A stretch of DNA of 64,000 nucleotides from Aggregicoccus sp. 17bor-14 (GTDB lineage: Bacteria > Myxococcota > Myxococcia > Myxococcales > Myxococcaceae): positions 186,001-250,000 of the forward strand of contig NZ_VJZZ01000006.1 in NCBI RefSeq assembly GCF_009659535.1, in the 5' to 3' direction. Within the stretch, counting starts at the first letter, position 1. Every line of letters starts with the position of its first letter. Under the pieces are notes generated by a model. That model saw only the letters and a list, made by a program, of their open reading frames with translations. It was not told where the DNA came from and searched no databases. The translations under genes and the position numbers were made by a program. Below are positions 35,419-46,313 of the stretch, in pieces.

Positions 35419-36270
35419 ATGGGATGCAGCGCGAGGGGACGCAGCGCGAGGCTCGCGGGGGTGCTGGGCTCGATTGCGGCGGCGGCCGCCGGGGCGGTGG
35501 CGCAGTCGCCGGGCCTGCAGCTGCTCGAGCACGTGCAGGGGCTCACCCGCAGCCTGCGCGCCACGCGCTACCGGCACGAGGGCGACGGGCACGGCGCCCA
35601 GGTCGCGCAGGCGGAGGACGGGAGCGTCTCGGTGGACGCGGACTGCTCGGGCTGGGTGAGCTACCAGCTGCAGCACCTGGCGGACCCGCGCTACTACCGC
35701 GCCGTGCTCGCGCTGAAGGACGCCGAGCCCCAGGAGCGCCACCTCCCGTACCCGCGCGCCTACCTCTTCTGGCGCTACCTCTCCGCCCTGCCTCCGGGTG
35801 CACCCTACGCCCGCGTGGCGCGGCTCGCGGACCTGCGCCCCGGAGACCTCGTGGCGTGGTGCCTCGGGGCATGGTGCGAGCCCGCGCGGCCCGCGCACGT
35901 GCGCGGGGACACCGGGCACCTGCTCATCGTGGCGGCGCCGCCTGCGTGGCAGGACGCGACGCACGCCTTCGTGCTCGCGCTGGACGCCTCCTCGCTCGAG
36001 CACTACGGCTGCGACGACGTGCAGGCGGCGCTCGCCGCCCGGGGCCATGACGCCCGCGCGCGCGCGGCGGCAGCGGCGCAGGATGCCGCCTGCCGCAGCT
36101 ACCCGGACGTACGGGACGCCGAAGAGCGGCGCGGAGGCGCGGGCGCGGGCTACATCCGCTTCGAGGTGGACGGGCGCGGCGTGCCCGTGGGCTTCCAGTT
36201 CGCCGCGCGCTACGCCGAGCACCCGGTGCCCGGCCAGCAGGTGCGCTTCGCGCTCGCGCGCCTGCGCTAG
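35419..36270 (+). CDS. NlpC/P60-like cysteine peptidase candidate
   Basis: This 283-residue protein is not obviously a named family member, but three landmarks of the NlpC/P60 fold are present in the right order: ADCSGWVSYQL with Cys76, LRPGDLVAW (the GDL turn before the first strand), and DTGHLLIVAA with His167. The N-terminus has a hydrophobic Ala/Gly stretch (LAGVLGSIAAAAAGAVAQS), which looks like a signal peptide. NlpC/P60 enzymes cleave peptidoglycan stem peptides. The C-terminal 100 residues, ending in GQQVRFALARLR, are unassigned. It follows the YceI gene by 14 bp, suggesting export to the same compartment. Confidence 0.6.
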   Translation: MGCSARGRSARLAGVLGSIAAAAAGAVAQSPGLQLLEHVQGLTRSLRATRYRHEGDGHGAQVAQAEDGSVSVDADCSGWVSYQLQHLADPRYYRAVLALKDAEPQERHLPYPRAYLFWRYLSALPPGAPYARVARLADLRPGDLVAWCLGAWCEPARPAHVRGDTGHLLIVAAPPAWQDATHAFVLALDASSLEHYGCDDVQAALAARGHDARARAAAAAQDAACRSYPDVRDAEERRGGAGAGYIRFEVDGRGVPVGFQFAARYAEHPVPGQQVRFALARLR

Positions 36271-36277
36271 GGGGGCC

Positions 36278-37642
36278 TCACGCGCTGGCGGCGAGGCGCG
36301 CGGCGAGCCCCGGCGCGGCCTGCAGCACGGGCGCGAGCGCGGGGTCCGAGGCGAGCTGCGCGAGGTCCTCGTAGCCCGCGTCCAGGGCGCGCGAGAGCCA
36401 CTGGGCCGCCTGCTCGAGCTGGCCCCCGCGCGCGTGCGCCGTGGCCGCCTGCACCGCGTCCGCGGCGCGCGCGGCGCTGCCGAAGGCCGCGGCGTAGAGC
36501 CCCGCCGCGAGCGCGTGCTGCCCGCGCGCGAGCGCCACCGCGCCGCGCTGCGAGTCCGCGAGCGCGGCGCTCTTCCACGCGTGCGCGGTGCACGCGCGCT
36601 CGGCCTCCTCGAGCTGGCCCTGGCCCAGCAGGAGCCGCACGGCGAGCGAGGCGGTGGTGTCCGAGGGCTCCTGCTGCAGCGCGCGCAGCGCGTGGGGCAG
36701 GGCGCGCTCGGGCGCTCCGGCCGCCTCCATCGCGAGCGCCCAGCTCAGGGCGCGCGCGGCGCTCGGCGGAGCCACCTTCTCCAGGTGCCGCAGGGCCGCC
36801 CCGGCGTCGCCCTCGGCGAGCGCCACCCAGGCCGCGAGGTCGCGCGCGGCGTTGAGCGCCTCGGCGGTGCTCGCGGCGCTGCGCGCGAGGCCTGCGAGGC
36901 GCGCGGCCTCGTGCAGCTGGCCTGCGTGCAGCGCCGTCCAGCCGCGCGGCAGCGCGTCCGGCTCGGGCGGGGCGGGGCGCTGGCGGCGCACGCGCGGCGC
37001 GGACTGCTCGGCGAGCAGCGCCTGCACGTTCTGCAGGGCGAGCAGCGCGAAGAAGATGACCCGGAAGCGCGCCTGCTCGTGCAGGGCGAGCGCGATCACC
37101 GCCAGCGCCACCACCGTGCTGAGGAAGTACGCCGCGCGGCGGCGCGTGGGGCCGAGGAAGCCGGCGAGGATGTGGCCTCCGTCCAGCGGGAGCACGGGCA
37201 GCAGGTTGAAGAGGCCCCAGCCGAAGTTCACCGCCTGCAGCATCCCGTAGGTGAAGTAGCCGAGGAAGCTGGTGGGCGGCAGCACGTGCGCGACGAGCCC
37301 CACGAGGCCGCCGAGCAGGAAGTTCGCGCCAGGGCCCGCGGCGGACATCAGCACGTCGCGCCAGCGGCTCAGCGCGCGGTCGGCGTGGCAGGTGCCGCCC
37401 ATCCAGTGCAGCCGGATGTAGGAGCGGGCGCCGAAGGCGCGCCCCACCAGCGCGTGCCCCAGCTCGTGCACCAGGATGGAGACGAAGCACACCGCGGCCC
37501 ACACGGCGGCCTCCACCGGCGTGGTGATGCGCGAGCTGGCCCCCAGCAGGGCCGTCGTCAGCCAGAAGAAGGGCTCGACGGTGACGGGGAAGGGGCCGAC
37601 GTTGAAGCTCAGCTCGAGGGGGCCACGGGCGCGCGATGACAT
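36278..37642 (-). CDS. M50-type site-2 protease with C-terminal repeat domain
   Basis: This 454-residue membrane metalloprotease has the zinc motif HELGH (His59, Glu60, His63) in a hydrophobic helix and the second conserved motif NLLPVLPLDGGHI with the third ligand Asp. Residues about 40-200 form the membrane core; residues about 230-450 are an Ala/Leu/Glu-rich helical repeat domain resembling TPRs, probably cytoplasmic. Such combinations are seen in rhomboid-unrelated M50 peptidases of the SpoIVFB/FbpB type, which often act on membrane-bound transcription factors. The partner substrate is not evident from the neighbours. It is convergent with the NlpC/P60-like gene. Confidence 0.85.
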   Translation of the reverse strand: MSSRARGPLELSFNVGPFPVTVEPFFWLTTALLGASSRITTPVEAAVWAAVCFVSILVHELGHALVGRAFGARSYIRLHWMGGTCHADRALSRWRDVLMSAAGPGANFLLGGLVGLVAHVLPPTSFLGYFTYGMLQAVNFGWGLFNLLPVLPLDGGHILAGFLGPTRRRAAYFLSTVVALAVIALALHEQARFRVIFFALLALQNVQALLAEQSAPRVRRQRPAPPEPDALPRGWTALHAGQLHEAARLAGLARSAASTAEALNAARDLAAWVALAEGDAGAALRHLEKVAPPSAARALSWALAMEAAGAPERALPHALRALQQEPSDTTASLAVRLLLGQGQLEEAERACTAHAWKSAALADSQRGAVALARGQHALAAGLYAAAFGSAARAADAVQAATAHARGGQLEQAAQWLSRALDAGYEDLAQLASDPALAPVLQAAPGLAARLAASA

Positions 37643-37686
37643 CGCCCACTTCTTCTCACGCCCGGCCCTCCGGGTTCAATCGCCGC

Positions 37687-38655
37687 TCAGGCGGCGACCG
37701 GCCGCTGCTCGGTCGGCAGCGGCGCGGGCGCGGGCGCCGCCAGCGCGAGCGCGCCCAGGCGCACGAGGGAGATCCACACCAGGTCCGCGAGCAGCAGGTG
37801 CACCAGCTGCATCGCCACCGGCGCGAGCAGCACCAGGTTCACCACCCCGGCCGCGAGCTGCAGCGCGTAGAGCAGCCCCAGGGTGCGCGCGGCGCGCTGC
37901 ACCTCCGGGGAGTGGGGGCGCGCGCGCGCCACCAGCGCCGCCGCGCCCACCACGCCCGCGCCCACCAGCACCGCGAGCAGCGGGTGCAGCGCGCGCAGGC
38001 GCAGGAGGAAGTGCGCGCCGGGGTCCAGGTCCTGCGCGAAGCCGTGCGCGAGGCTGCTCGCGGGAAAGAGCGTGTCGCCCAGCGCAGCGATGGCCCCGCT
38101 CACCCCGAGCACCAGCATCCCGCCGGCGCACAGCAGCACGAGCGGGCCGGCCGGGCCCTGGCCGCGCAGCCGCGGGCGCTCGCGCCCCCCGGCCCCCCAC
38201 ACGCAGGTGAGCGCCTGCGCGGCGAGCAGCAGGAAGGTGTTCACCAGGTGCGCGCTCATCGCGAAGGCGCGCATGGCCGAGGGGTTCTGCGCCACCAGCT
38301 GCAGCTTCACCAGCCCCGCGCCCAGCGCCCCCTCCAGCAGCATCAGCGCGAGCCCCAGCGCCACGCCCAGGCGCACCGGGTGGCCGCGCGGGTGCGCGCG
38401 CCGCCCCCACACGAAGAGCGCCACCGCCCCCAGCCCCACCAGCGCGCTGGTGAGCCGGTGCGTGTACTCGATGAGCGTGGCCACCGTGGGGGTGCGCGGC
38501 AGCACCTGGCCGTTGCACACCGGCCAGTGGTCGCCGCAGCCCGCCCCCGAGCCGGTGGCGCGCACGAACGCGCCCCAGAGCACCACGGCGAGGCTGAAGG
38601 CGAGCACGCCCCAGGCGAGGGCCCGGAAGGCGCGGGGCGAGGGGGCAGGGGACAT
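37687..38655 (-). CDS. ctaA: Heme A synthase (CtaA/COX15)
   Basis: This 322-residue membrane protein converts heme O to heme A for cytochrome oxidase. It has eight predicted helices, a first extracellular loop with the paired cysteines of the CtaA family (Cys40 and Cys47 in AGCGDHWPVCNG), and four conserved heme-ligand histidines in YTHRLTSALVG, MSAHLVNTF, RLRALHPLLA and QLVHLLLADL. ATG at 38653-38655 is chosen because GAGAGG lies just upstream; ATG at 38665-38667 is an alternative. Ctb/CtaB and oxidase subunit genes are not in the window. Confidence 0.88.
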   Translation of the reverse strand: MSPAPSPRAFRALAWGVLAFSLAVVLWGAFVRATGSGAGCGDHWPVCNGQVLPRTPTVATLIEYTHRLTSALVGLGAVALFVWGRRAHPRGHPVRLGVALGLALMLLEGALGAGLVKLQLVAQNPSAMRAFAMSAHLVNTFLLLAAQALTCVWGAGGRERPRLRGQGPAGPLVLLCAGGMLVLGVSGAIAALGDTLFPASSLAHGFAQDLDPGAHFLLRLRALHPLLAVLVGAGVVGAAALVARARPHSPEVQRAARTLGLLYALQLAAGVVNLVLLAPVAMQLVHLLLADLVWISLVRLGALALAAPAPAPLPTEQRPVAA

Positions 38656-38921
38656 GGCGCCTCTCATGCCACGCCCACCCCCGGCGCGCCACCGCACGTC
38701 GCCGCGCGCCCATCAGCCCCGCTGCTGCCCGCCACCGGCGCGCAGCCTCCCCGCGGAGCGCTCCGGCGGGCCCGCCTGCCTGCCCGAGGGGTCGAGCGCC
38801 ACCCCGCGCCCCCCGCACGGTCCGCCCCGACCCCCCGGCTCCCCCCACATCCTCCCGCAACCACGGGCCCCCGCCCCTGGCCCGCTTCTGGCTATCCGGT
38901 CGAGGCCCACGGCAGACGACA

Positions 38922-40478
<1,557 letters not shown>

Positions 40479-40516
40479 GGGGAGGTGCATACCCTTGGCG
40501 CTGAGGGACCCCGCGC

Positions 40517-42523
40517 ATGCCCGCCGTCGTCGTGCCCCCTTTCCAGGAGATCGTCGCCGCGCTGCGCGCGCCGCTGGTGACGCTCGACCGCGCGGGGCGC
40601 ATCCTGCACCTCAACCCCGCCGCCGAGCGCCTGCTCGGCTGGCCGCTGAGCGAGGCCGTGGGCCAGCCCTTCGCCCGGCTCATGCCCGCGCCGCCCGGAG
40701 GCGACGGGGCCAAAGAGGGGCCTGACGCGGTGTCGCGCGCGTGGCTGCAGCGCGAGCTCGCCCAGTTCGAGGCCGGCGAGCGGCGCCCCACCCGCCTCAC
40801 CCTGCTGCGGCGCAACGGCGTGCACCTGGACGCCTTCGCCAGCGTGAGCCCCGGCGGCAGCGGCGAGGGCGAGGGCTTCACCGTCGTCACCCTGCGCCAG
40901 CTGCCCGAGCGCCTCGACTTCGACTCGGGCGGCGCTGGCGCCGATGCAGGCGCCGGTGGTGAGGGCGACGGCGGGAGCTGCGCCGCGGTGGAGCAGCGGC
41001 TGAGCGCGAGCGGCGGCGGCGTGGACCCGCTCTACCGGCTCGTGTTCGACAACGCGCCGCTCGGCCTCTTCCACTTCGACGCCGCGGGCGTGATGACCGC
41101 GTGCAACGACCCGATGGTGCGCATCCTCGGCTCCTCGCGCCGCCAGCTCATCGGGCTCAACCTGCTCACCCTGCGCGACGAGCGGGTGGTGGCCTGCGTG
41201 CGCCACACGCTCGCCGGGGAGCGCAGCTTCTACGAGGGGGACTACGCCTCCACCACCGCGCCCAAGGTGACGCCCGTGCGCGCCAAGTTCAGCCCCTGCC
41301 ACGGCCCGGACGGGCGGGTGACGGGCGGCGTGGCGCTGGTGGAGGACGTGAGCCTGCAGCGGCGCGTGGAGTTCGAGCGCAGCACCACGCTCGCGCAGCT
41401 GGACACGCTGTACCGCACCGCCCCCATCGGGCTCGCCTTCCTGGACGCGTCCCTGCGCTTCGTGCGGGTGAACGACGTGATGGCGGGCATGACGCGCCGG
41501 AGCGTGGAGGAGCACACCGGGCGCACGCTGCAGGAGGTGGTGGGGCGGCGGGCCGCCTCCGTGGGCGAGCCCCTGGTGCGCCACGTGCTGGAGACGGGCG
41601 AGCCGGTGGTGCGCTACCACGTGGACAGCGTCAGCCTCGGCGTGCCCGGGCCGCGGCTCGACTGGGAGGGCAGCTTCTACCGGGTGGAGACGGCGGACGG
41701 GCACGTGCTGGGCGTGGGCGCGGTGGCCGAGGACGTGACCGAGCGCAAGCGCGTGGAGGACGAGCTCAGCCGCCTCTACACCGAGGCGAAGAAGGCCATC
41801 CAGGTGCGCGACGACTTCCTCTCCATCGCGAGCCACGAGCTCAAGACGCCCCTCACCCCGCTCGCGCTGCGCCTCGCCGCGCTCGAGCGCAAGCTGGAGC
41901 AGGGCGAGCACATCGACCCCTCGCTGCTGCGCCGCAGCCGCCGGCAGCTGGTGCGCATGACCAGCCTCATCAACGACCTGCTGGACGCGAGCCGCATCGA
42001 GGCGGGCCGGCTCGCGCTGCACCCCAAGCCCACCCAGCTGGACGCCCTGGTGGCGCACGCCGTCGCCGCGCTCTCGCAGGAGAGCGCCCGCGGCCGCATC
42101 GTCACCGAGTGCGCGGAGGGGCTGATGGTGCGCGGCGACCCGGACCGGCTCGAGCAGGTGGTGGTGAACCTGCTGGAGAACGCGCTCAAGTACAGCCCCT
42201 CGGGCAGCCGCGTGCACGTGGGGCTGATGGCGCGCGGGGACCTCGCGCTCTTGAGCGTGCGCGACGAGGGCATCGGCATCCCGCAGGACGACCAGGAGCA
42301 CCTCTTCGACCGCTACTTCCGCGCGCGCAACGTCTCCACCCACTCCTACGGGGGCCTCGGCCTCGGGCTCTACATCTCGCGCGACATCGTGGAGCGCCAC
42401 GGCGGGCGCATCTGGGTGGAGAGCGAGGCGGGCAAGGGCGCCACCTTCTACGTGGCGCTGCCCCTCATGCACGCCGCGCCCCTGCACACCCCGCTCGAGA
42501 GCGGCGGCGCGTCCATGCACTGA
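40517..42523 (+). CDS. Sensor histidine kinase with three PAS domains
   Basis: This 668-residue soluble kinase has PAS-like domains at about residues 8-128, 170-285 and 293-415, each ending in a linker helix. The kinase core has His440 in ASHELKTPLTPL, an N-box (VVVNLLENALKYS), DEGIGIP and the GLGLGLYIS G-box. The H-box type (HELKTPL) is different from the HEINNPL type of the gene upstream, so the pair is not a recent duplication. An Ala/Gly-rich low-complexity stretch (residues 138-155) separates the first PAS. It likely shares a transcript with the upstream kinase. No regulator gene is adjacent. Confidence 0.87.
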   Translation: MPAVVVPPFQEIVAALRAPLVTLDRAGRILHLNPAAERLLGWPLSEAVGQPFARLMPAPPGGDGAKEGPDAVSRAWLQRELAQFEAGERRPTRLTLLRRNGVHLDAFASVSPGGSGEGEGFTVVTLRQLPERLDFDSGGAGADAGAGGEGDGGSCAAVEQRLSASGGGVDPLYRLVFDNAPLGLFHFDAAGVMTACNDPMVRILGSSRRQLIGLNLLTLRDERVVACVRHTLAGERSFYEGDYASTTAPKVTPVRAKFSPCHGPDGRVTGGVALVEDVSLQRRVEFERSTTLAQLDTLYRTAPIGLAFLDASLRFVRVNDVMAGMTRRSVEEHTGRTLQEVVGRRAASVGEPLVRHVLETGEPVVRYHVDSVSLGVPGPRLDWEGSFYRVETADGHVLGVGAVAEDVTERKRVEDELSRLYTEAKKAIQVRDDFLSIASHELKTPLTPLALRLAALERKLEQGEHIDPSLLRRSRRQLVRMTSLINDLLDASRIEAGRLALHPKPTQLDALVAHAVAALSQESARGRIVTECAEGLMVRGDPDRLEQVVVNLLENALKYSPSGSRVHVGLMARGDLALLSVRDEGIGIPQDDQEHLFDRYFRARNVSTHSYGGLGLGLYISRDIVERHGGRIWVESEAGKGATFYVALPLMHAAPLHTPLESGGASMH

Positions 42524-42643
42524 GCCGCCCGCCGGCCGCGCAGGCAGCCCTGGCGGAGAGCGCACGCCCGGCGCACGCGGCGCTCGCCTCCGCCCCGCAC
42601 TCGCACTAGAGGTGGGTCCTCGCTTCACCGGGGGGCTCACTGC

Positions 42644-44200
42644 ATGCCGAACCACGTCCATCGCGGCGCCCGCGCGCTGCTCCTGCTCTTCCTCTCGGCC
42701 GCCGCCGCCGCCTGCTCCGGCAGCCCCGCCCCCGGCGGCCCGGAGGCCGAGAGCCCGGGCCCCGCGGACTCCGGCACGCCGGACACGCCCGGGACGCCGC
42801 CGGGCCCGCCCGTCCCGCCCGAGCCCCTGCCGGGCGCGAGCGCCTGCCCCGGGCTCGAGGTGCAGCGCGACGTGAGCGTGGACAGCGGCTACCGCTCGGA
42901 CCGCTACACCTGGCGCGACGCCGCGTGCCGCCCGCGCTCGGCGGCGCTCGTGCGCAACGACGTGAGGGATCCCGCCGGCAAGTGGGGCGGGTACCTGCGC
43001 CGCCACACCTACGAGGTGGGGGGCGCGGTGCGCAGCAGCGGCGGAAACTCCACGGACCACCCGGGCTTCGGCTACCTCGTGAACCACTTCGGCAACAGCG
43101 CCGCCCTCTCGTACGGCTTCGCGGGCACGGGGCGCGCGGTGCTCGCGGGGCGCCACCACGCCATCCACGAGTTCCGCTGGCGCCTCACCCTGGATGGCCA
43201 CCCGGTGGACGCCACCGTGCACTGGTTCTTCGCCACCGGGCGCGACCACCCGGTGTGGGCCGTCACCTACGACTGCACGCCCGCGGGGAGGAACGCCGTC
43301 AACGCCGACACCCGCTCGCCCTACGGCGACCTGCGCTTCGACGGCGACGTGGGCGCGGACGTGGCCGGCGTGGGCTGGGGCGACCACTACCGCTTCCGCA
43401 GCCTCGCGAGCCCCGTCACGCAGGCGAGCGGCTGGGACTACACGCAAGCCAACACCGTGCCCTACGTGCGCATGTGGACCGCGCAGCCGGACGCGGAGAT
43501 GGGCGCGGTGCAGACCCAGACCTGGCAGCAGCACGACGCGGGCGGCTTCTGGTTCTACCCGAGCTGGGGCAAGCGCTCGGACGCGGGGCCCATGCCCGAG
43601 GACTACAACTGGCCCTACCAGCTCAACCAGTACGAGCTGCCCTTCACCACCCGCTCGCACCGGCTCGCCTGGGGCACCAACTACGGCGCCGTGGGGCAGG
43701 CCGCCTACAACGCCATGGGCGAGGAGACGCCGCGCCTCGTGGGCTACCCCTTCCAGAGCTACGCCGTGCACGTGGTGCTCGGCACCCACGCCCAGGACCC
43801 CGTGCTCGCACAGGTGGCCCAGGTGGAGGCCGTGCAGCGGACCACCCTGAGCGCCACGCGCGGCAGCGTGCTCACCCAGGGTCCCGCCGGCGTGGGCCGC
43901 ACCGACACCGCCGCCTACCAGCCCGCGGGCTACAACCCCGTGTACGGGACGTGGGAGGTGCAGGCCGCGCAGGGCGCTGCGACCGTGCGCTTCGGCGTGG
44001 GCAGCGGCGCGGCCCTGCAGCACCCGGTGCTGGTGCTGCACGGGTGGACGAGCGCCCAGCCGCCCACGCGCGTGACGCTGGACGGCGCGGCGCTGCAGCC
44101 GGACGTGGACTACTTCGCCACGGTGGACCCGGCCGCAGGCGCGCTGTGGCTCACGCTGGGGCGCACGCTGCAGGGCAGCGCGACGCTCGCGGTGGAGTAG
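42644..44200 (+). CDS. Large lipoprotein of unknown function, 518 aa
   Basis: No family is recognised. The signal peptide ends in SAAAAAC (Cys24), followed by a 40-residue Pro/Gly-rich linker, so the protein is probably surface-anchored. The mature domain is rich in Trp and Tyr, with strands such as YLRRHTYEVGGAV, FRWRLTLDGHPVDATVHWFF, WAVTYDCTPAG and PHVRMWTAQPDAEMGAVQTQTW-like segments. The C-terminal ~110 residues (VHVVLGTHAQ, WTSAQPPTRVTLDGAAL) look like a beta-sandwich. A polysaccharide-binding or -active role is possible given the aromatic content, but this is inference only. Confidence 0.7.
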   Translation: MPNHVHRGARALLLLFLSAAAAACSGSPAPGGPEAESPGPADSGTPDTPGTPPGPPVPPEPLPGASACPGLEVQRDVSVDSGYRSDRYTWRDAACRPRSAALVRNDVRDPAGKWGGYLRRHTYEVGGAVRSSGGNSTDHPGFGYLVNHFGNSAALSYGFAGTGRAVLAGRHHAIHEFRWRLTLDGHPVDATVHWFFATGRDHPVWAVTYDCTPAGRNAVNADTRSPYGDLRFDGDVGADVAGVGWGDHYRFRSLASPVTQASGWDYTQANTVPYVRMWTAQPDAEMGAVQTQTWQQHDAGGFWFYPSWGKRSDAGPMPEDYNWPYQLNQYELPFTTRSHRLAWGTNYGAVGQAAYNAMGEETPRLVGYPFQSYAVHVVLGTHAQDPVLAQVAQVEAVQRTTLSATRGSVLTQGPAGVGRTDTAAYQPAGYNPVYGTWEVQAAQGAATVRFGVGSGAALQHPVLVLHGWTSAQPPTRVTLDGAALQPDVDYFATVDPAAGALWLTLGRTLQGSATLAVE

Positions 44201-44827
44201 CTAGCCCACGCGCTCCACGGTGGCGCCGAGCTTCTCGAGCAGCGCGCGGTACCACGCGTACGCGGCCTCGCTGCGGCCGGGCAGCGCCTTCGTGCCCCAC
44301 AGCACGCTGAGCGTCTCCCGCGTGCCCGCGTGCGTCTTCGTGCGCTGCGCGTCCTTCACCGCGTTCGCACAAGCGCCCTGCGCATCGAAGAGGCAGAGCA
44401 GCCCCGCGAGGTCGATGCTCTGCCCCGAGGCGTTGAACACGTACGCGCTTCCCGCGGGGGCCACCTCGATGCGAAAGGGGCGCTGCGCCCGCGCGAGGTC
44501 CACCACGCTCACCGGCAGCCCCGAGTGCAGGCTCACCGCGTTGCACGCGTCCACCGCCGCGTTGATGGAGGAGAGCGCGCCCTCGCCCGCCGCGCGCACC
44601 AGGTACTCGCTCGCGGGCTTGCCCCGCCCCGTGGGCTTGTAGCCCCCGTGGCGCAGCAGGTCTCGCACGTGGCCGCGCACCGCGTCGTCCGCCTGCAGCG
44701 GCGCGGGCGCCCCCGGCTGCAGCAGCGCGGAGAGCCACCCGGGCGCGGGCAGCTCGCCGAGCGGCGCGGGCAGCTGCGCGGTGAAGACGACGGCGTCCAG
44801 GAGCGGGTGCGGGGCGAGCGTGAGCAC
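44201..44827 (-). CDS. Stand-alone B3/B4 (PheRS beta-like tRNA-binding) domain protein
   Basis: This 208-residue protein resembles the B3/4 editing/tRNA-binding module of phenylalanyl-tRNA synthetase beta subunits, found here without a synthetase. The core pattern is PASEYLVRAAGEGALSSINAAVDACNAVSLHSGLPVS, matching the usual rxS-x-L...INxxVDxxNxxSLxxxLPV. Free-standing B3/4 proteins are common in bacteria and may hydrolyse mischarged tRNA or other esters; this is not established. It begins 22 bp after the stop of the aldehyde dehydrogenase gene on the same strand and may be the last gene of that operon. Confidence 0.78.
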   Translation of the reverse strand: MLTLAPHPLLDAVVFTAQLPAPLGELPAPGWLSALLQPGAPAPLQADDAVRGHVRDLLRHGGYKPTGRGKPASEYLVRAAGEGALSSINAAVDACNAVSLHSGLPVSVVDLARAQRPFRIEVAPAGSAYVFNASGQSIDLAGLLCLFDAQGACANAVKDAQRTKTHAGTRETLSVLWGTKALPGRSEAAYAWYRALLEKLGATVERVG

Positions 44828-44849
44828 GGCCCCGCACCCTAGCGCAGCG

Positions 44850-46313
44850 CTACTCGAAGAGGCGGCTGAGCCAGCGCGCCAGCTTCGCCTTCTTCGCCGT
44901 GTAGGGCGGGAAGAAGTTCTTGGAGAGGTCCACCTTGCCCTGGCGCAGCACGCCGCGCTCGTGGCTGAAGGCGCGGAAGCCGAACTCGCCGTGGTAGCTG
45001 CCCTGGCCGCTGCCGCCCACCCCGCCGAAGGGCAGGTTCGGGTTGAGGATGTGCAGCAGCGTGGTGTTCACGGACGTGCCGCCCGAGGTGGTGCGCGCGA
45101 GCCAGCGCTGCACCGCGGCCTCGTCCTTCGTGAAGAGGTAGAGGGCGAGCGGCTTGCCGAGCCGCCGGATGAGGTCCGTCACCTCCTCGTCCCGCTCGTA
45201 GCTGAGCACGGGCAGCAGCGGGCCGAAGATCTCCTCCTGCATCACCGGCATCTCCGGCTTCACCTCGGAGAGCACCGTGGGCGCGATGTAGCGCGTGGCC
45301 GCGTCCGTGCGCCCGCCCGCCTCCACCCGCGCGCCCGAGGCGACGCTGCCCTCCAGCATCGCGCTCAGGCGGCGGAAGCCCCCGTCGTCCACGATGCGGC
45401 TGAAGTCCGGGCTCGCCGCCCGCGCCTCCTCCGTCTCGCCGTAGAAGCGCGCGAGCGTGGCCTTGAGCTCTGCCAGCAGCGCCTCCCGCTTCGAGGCGTG
45501 CACGTGCACGTAGTCCGGCGCGATGCAGGTCTGCCCGCCGTTGAGGAACTTGCCCCACACCAGCCGCTCGGCCGTGGCCTTGAGGTCCGCGCTCGCGTCC
45601 ACGATCGCCGGGCTCTTGCCACCCAGCTCCAGCGTGACCCCGGAGAGGTGCTTCGCCGCGGCCTCCATCACCTTGCGCCCCACGCGGGGGCCGCCGGTGA
45701 AGAAGAAGTGGTCGAAGGGCAGCTGCAAGAGCGCGTCGCCCACCTCCGCGCCGCCCTCCACCAGCGCCACCTCGGCGTCGTCGTACAGGTCCTTCACCAG
45801 CCGCGCGAGGAAGGCGCTGGTGTGCGGCGTCTTCTCGCTCGGCTTGAGCACCACGCAGTTGCCCGCGGCGATCGCCGCCACCAGCGGGTTGATGAGCAGG
45901 CTGAAGGGGTAGTTCCACGGCGCGATGATGAGGACCACCCCCAGCGGCTCGCGGAGGAGGTGGCTGTGCGTGCCGGCGAGCGCCACGCCCCCCTTCACCT
46001 TGCGCGGGCGCATCCAGCGCGCGAGGTGCTTGATGGTGTGGCTGAGCTCGAGCAGGCTCGTGAGCACCTCGCTGCTCTCCACCTCGGCGCGCGGCTTGCG
46101 GAAGTCCCGGTAGATGGCCTCCGCCAGCTCCTCGCGCCGCGCGACGATCGCCTTGCGCAGCCGCTCGAGCTTCTCGCGGCGCGCGCGCGCATCCGAGGAG
46201 GCCACCTGCCAGCGCCGCGCCTGCTGGCGCTCGAAGAGGGCGCGCAGGGGGGCCGGGTCGAAGGGGGTGCCGGGCGTGGGGGAGGGGACGGCGGCGAGGC
46301 GGGCGTCAGACAT
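44850..46313 (-). CDS. Aldehyde dehydrogenase (ALDH3-like, fatty aldehyde type)
   Basis: This 487-residue enzyme oxidises aldehydes to acids with NAD(P)+. Motifs: PWNYPF, KPSEKTP, FTGGPRVGRKV, LELGGKSP with the general base Glu, and the nucleophile Cys263 in GQTCIAPDY. The C-terminal FFPPYTAKKAKLARWL is typical of ALDH3-type enzymes such as fatty aldehyde dehydrogenases and coniferyl aldehyde dehydrogenase. ATG at 46311-46313 has AGGAG upstream and overlaps the SDR stop by eight bases. With the SDR it could turn a long-chain or aromatic alcohol into an acid in two steps. The TetR gene upstream probably regulates both. Confidence 0.88.
   Translation of the reverse strand: MSDARLAAVPSPTPGTPFDPAPLRALFERQQARRWQVASSDARARREKLERLRKAIVARREELAEAIYRDFRKPRAEVESSEVLTSLLELSHTIKHLARWMRPRKVKGGVALAGTHSHLLREPLGVVLIIAPWNYPFSLLINPLVAAIAAGNCVVLKPSEKTPHTSAFLARLVKDLYDDAEVALVEGGAEVGDALLQLPFDHFFFTGGPRVGRKVMEAAAKHLSGVTLELGGKSPAIVDASADLKATAERLVWGKFLNGGQTCIAPDYVHVHASKREALLAELKATLARFYGETEEARAASPDFSRIVDDGGFRRLSAMLEGSVASGARVEAGGRTDAATRYIAPTVLSEVKPEMPVMQEEIFGPLLPVLSYERDEEVTDLIRRLGKPLALYLFTKDEAAVQRWLARTTSGGTSVNTTLLHILNPNLPFGGVGGSGQGSYHGEFGFRAFSHERGVLRQGKVDLSKNFFPPYTAKKAKLARWLSRLFE

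Noticed and set aside
37660-37695. A GGGTTCAATC stretch resembling a tRNA T-loop
   Set aside because: No acceptor stem, anticodon arm or D-arm can be built around it, and it lies across the narrow gap between two protein genes.
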